Source of the DNA: Pseudomonadota bacterium
GTDB taxonomy: Bacteria; Pseudomonadota; Alphaproteobacteria; UBA2966; CAIVPW01
NCBI GenBank assembly: GCA_027625125.1
Contig: JAQBXG010000102.1
Location: forward strand, 1 to 6,169
Direction of reading: 5' to 3'
Length of the DNA: 6,169 bases
Positions 5,031 through 6,169 of this stretch are shown here, in pieces (within the stretch, counting starts at the first letter, position 1; each line of letters opens with the position of its first letter). The notes below the pieces were generated by a model. That model did not search any database. It worked only from the letters and a program-made list of their open reading frames with translations, and was not told where the DNA came from. A program made the translations under genes and the position numbers.

Positions 5031-6169
5031 GCGACTGCTGCCTGTGAGTGGTTGCGGTCAGAGGATGAGCCCGACGAGCTGCGGCCCGACTGGAACAGGC
5101 GGCCAAAGGCCGCGACGTCCAGGATCAGCGCCACCTGGACGTTGCCGAGGATCGTCGCCGCGGCGACGCCATCGACGCGGCCGTAATTGACCTCGAGGCT
5201 CTTGATAACGACCTGCTGCTGTCCGCGCAGATCGTCGACGACCAGGCCGATCTTTGCCCCGCCCTCCACTTCCAGGACGACGACGACGCCCTTGGTGCAG
5301 TCCTGCTGCGCGCCGGGAACGTTGAAGTAGGCGTGCAGATAGGCGAGCGGCACGACTTCGCCGCGCAGCATCAGGACGTCGCCGTCGACGCCGGTTGCAT
5401 CGACATCGCCGGCGGCCGGACGCAGGCATTCGACGATATTGGACAGCGGCACGATGTAGGTTTCGTCGCCGACCCGCACCACCATTCCGTCCATCACCGC
5501 CAGCGTTAGCGGCAGCGTCAGCTGGAACGCCGATCCCTTGCCGGGATTGGACTTGATTGAAACGCGGCCGCCCAGGTCCTGGACGTTGCGGCGCACGACA
5601 TCCATGCCGACCCCGCGGCCGGAGATGTTCGAGATCGTCTCCGCCGTCGAAAAGCCGGGCAGGAAGATCAGGTTGTCGATTTCCTCATCGGAGAGCTGTG
5701 AATGCTCGTCGACGAGGCCCCGCTCCCGCGCCCGTTGCAGCACCCGTTCGCGATTGATGCCCTTGCCGTCGTCGGTGAGCTGGATGACGATGCGCCCGCC
5801 CTTGTGCTCGGCGGAAAGCCGGATCGTTCCTTCGGCCGGCTTGCCGGCGGCGATGCGCTCCTCGGGCGATTCGATGCCGTGGTCGGCGGCGTTGCGGACC
5901 ATGTGGGTCAGCGGATCGGACAGGCGCTCGGTGACGGTCTTGTCCACCTCGGTGCCTTCGCCGACCAGTTCCAGTTTCAGCTTTTTGCCGGTCTGCTGCG
6001 CCAGCTCACGCACGACCCGGGACATGCGCGAGAACACCGTCTTGACCGGCTGCGCGCGGATCGACATGACGCTTTCCTGCAACTCGCGGGTGAGCTGGGT
6101 GATTTCCTCCAGCCCGCGCTCCAAACCCGCATTGTGCGAATCCTGCGGCAGGTCGCGGATGAACCGGTT
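5027..6169 (-). CDS. cheA: Chemotaxis histidine kinase CheA, C-terminal part (5' end outside window)
   Basis: CheA autophosphorylates using ATP and passes the phosphoryl group to CheY and CheB inside receptor arrays. The frame is open to the window edge; 380 residues are visible, numbered here from the edge. Residues 1 to about 60 are the end of the P3 dimerisation helices (SIRAQPVKTVFSRM is the typical P3/P4 junction). The P4 ATPase domain follows: N box with H89, N93, D96, H97 and G98 (HMVRNAADHG), G1 box DDGKGI at about 133-138, F box FLPGFST, and G2 box GRGVGMDVV at about 184-192. The P5 CheW-like domain runs from about 225 to 365 and includes GQQQVVIKSLE. A Ser-rich tail (GRSSSGSSSDRN) closes it. 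The P1 phosphotransfer and P2 domains lie beyond 6169. A TTG at 6124 is an internal Leu codon, not a start. The TGA stop overlaps the cheW ATG as ATGA, implying translational coupling. Identity is certain; only the N-terminus is unseen. Confidence 0.97.
   Translation of the reverse strand, partial: NRFIRDLPQDSHNAGLERGLEEITQLTRELQESVMSIRAQPVKTVFSRMSRVVRELAQQTGKKLKLELVGEGTEVDKTVTERLSDPLTHMVRNAADHGIESPEERIAAGKPAEGTIRLSAEHKGGRIVIQLTDDGKGINRERVLQRARERGLVDEHSQLSDEEIDNLIFLPGFSTAETISNISGRGVGMDVVRRNVQDLGGRVSIKSNPGKGSAFQLTLPLTLAVMDGMVVRVGDETYIVPLSNIVECLRPAAGDVDATGVDGDVLMLRGEVVPLAYLHAYFNVPGAQQDCTKGVVVVLEVEGGAKIGLVVDDLRGQQQVVIKSLEVNYGRVDGVAAATILGNVQVALILDVAAFGRLFQSGRSSSGSSSDRNHSQAAVA

Noticed and set aside
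5058..5429. Minus-strand Arg-rich open frame inside cheA
   Set aside because: It is a frame shadow of the cheA P5 region, which is intact and continuous to its stop.

Overview
This window is the 3' part of a chemotaxis operon read entirely from the minus strand. It suggests a GC-rich alphaproteobacterium. The order cheA-cheW-cheR-cheB-cheY-(pentapeptide gene)-cheD-(cheT-like) matches the main motility chemotaxis operon of Rhizobiales such as Sinorhizobium meliloti, apart from the pentapeptide gene. The CheA, CheR and CheY sequences also have an alphaproteobacterial look. No tRNA, rRNA, CRISPR array or insertion sequence is visible.

Layout in transcription order (high to low coordinates): the C-terminal 380 residues of CheA (6169-5027, N-terminus beyond the window edge), CheW (5030-4530), CheR (4498-3647), CheB (3644-2595), a single-domain CheY (2575-2186), a 394-residue pentapeptide-repeat protein (2189-1005), CheD (997-407) and a 115-residue helical protein with a CheZ/CheT-type DxxxQ motif (401-54). 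Junctions are very tight: ATGA overlaps at cheA/cheW and cheY/pentapeptide gene, and gaps of 2 to 31 nt elsewhere. Nothing looks like an internal promoter or terminator. Positions 1-53 lie downstream of the last gene and hold only a small imperfect inverted repeat.

Together the genes encode almost a complete soluble chemotaxis pathway. CheA/CheW form the kinase array with receptors encoded elsewhere. CheR, CheB and CheD handle methylation, demethylation/deamidation and receptor deamidation. CheY carries the signal to the flagellar motor. The last gene is a candidate phosphatase or adaptation factor equivalent to S. meliloti CheT. No cheZ, fliM/fliY-type phosphatase or second cheY is in the window.

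The unusual element is the pentapeptide-repeat protein, translationally coupled to cheY and placed immediately before cheD. It is built of two modules, each headed by an IDxHxxWL helix. Its first repeat block shows a perfect Phe/Leu alternation over 17 consecutive repeats. It is the best candidate here for an undescribed chemotaxis component; its function cannot be read from the sequence.
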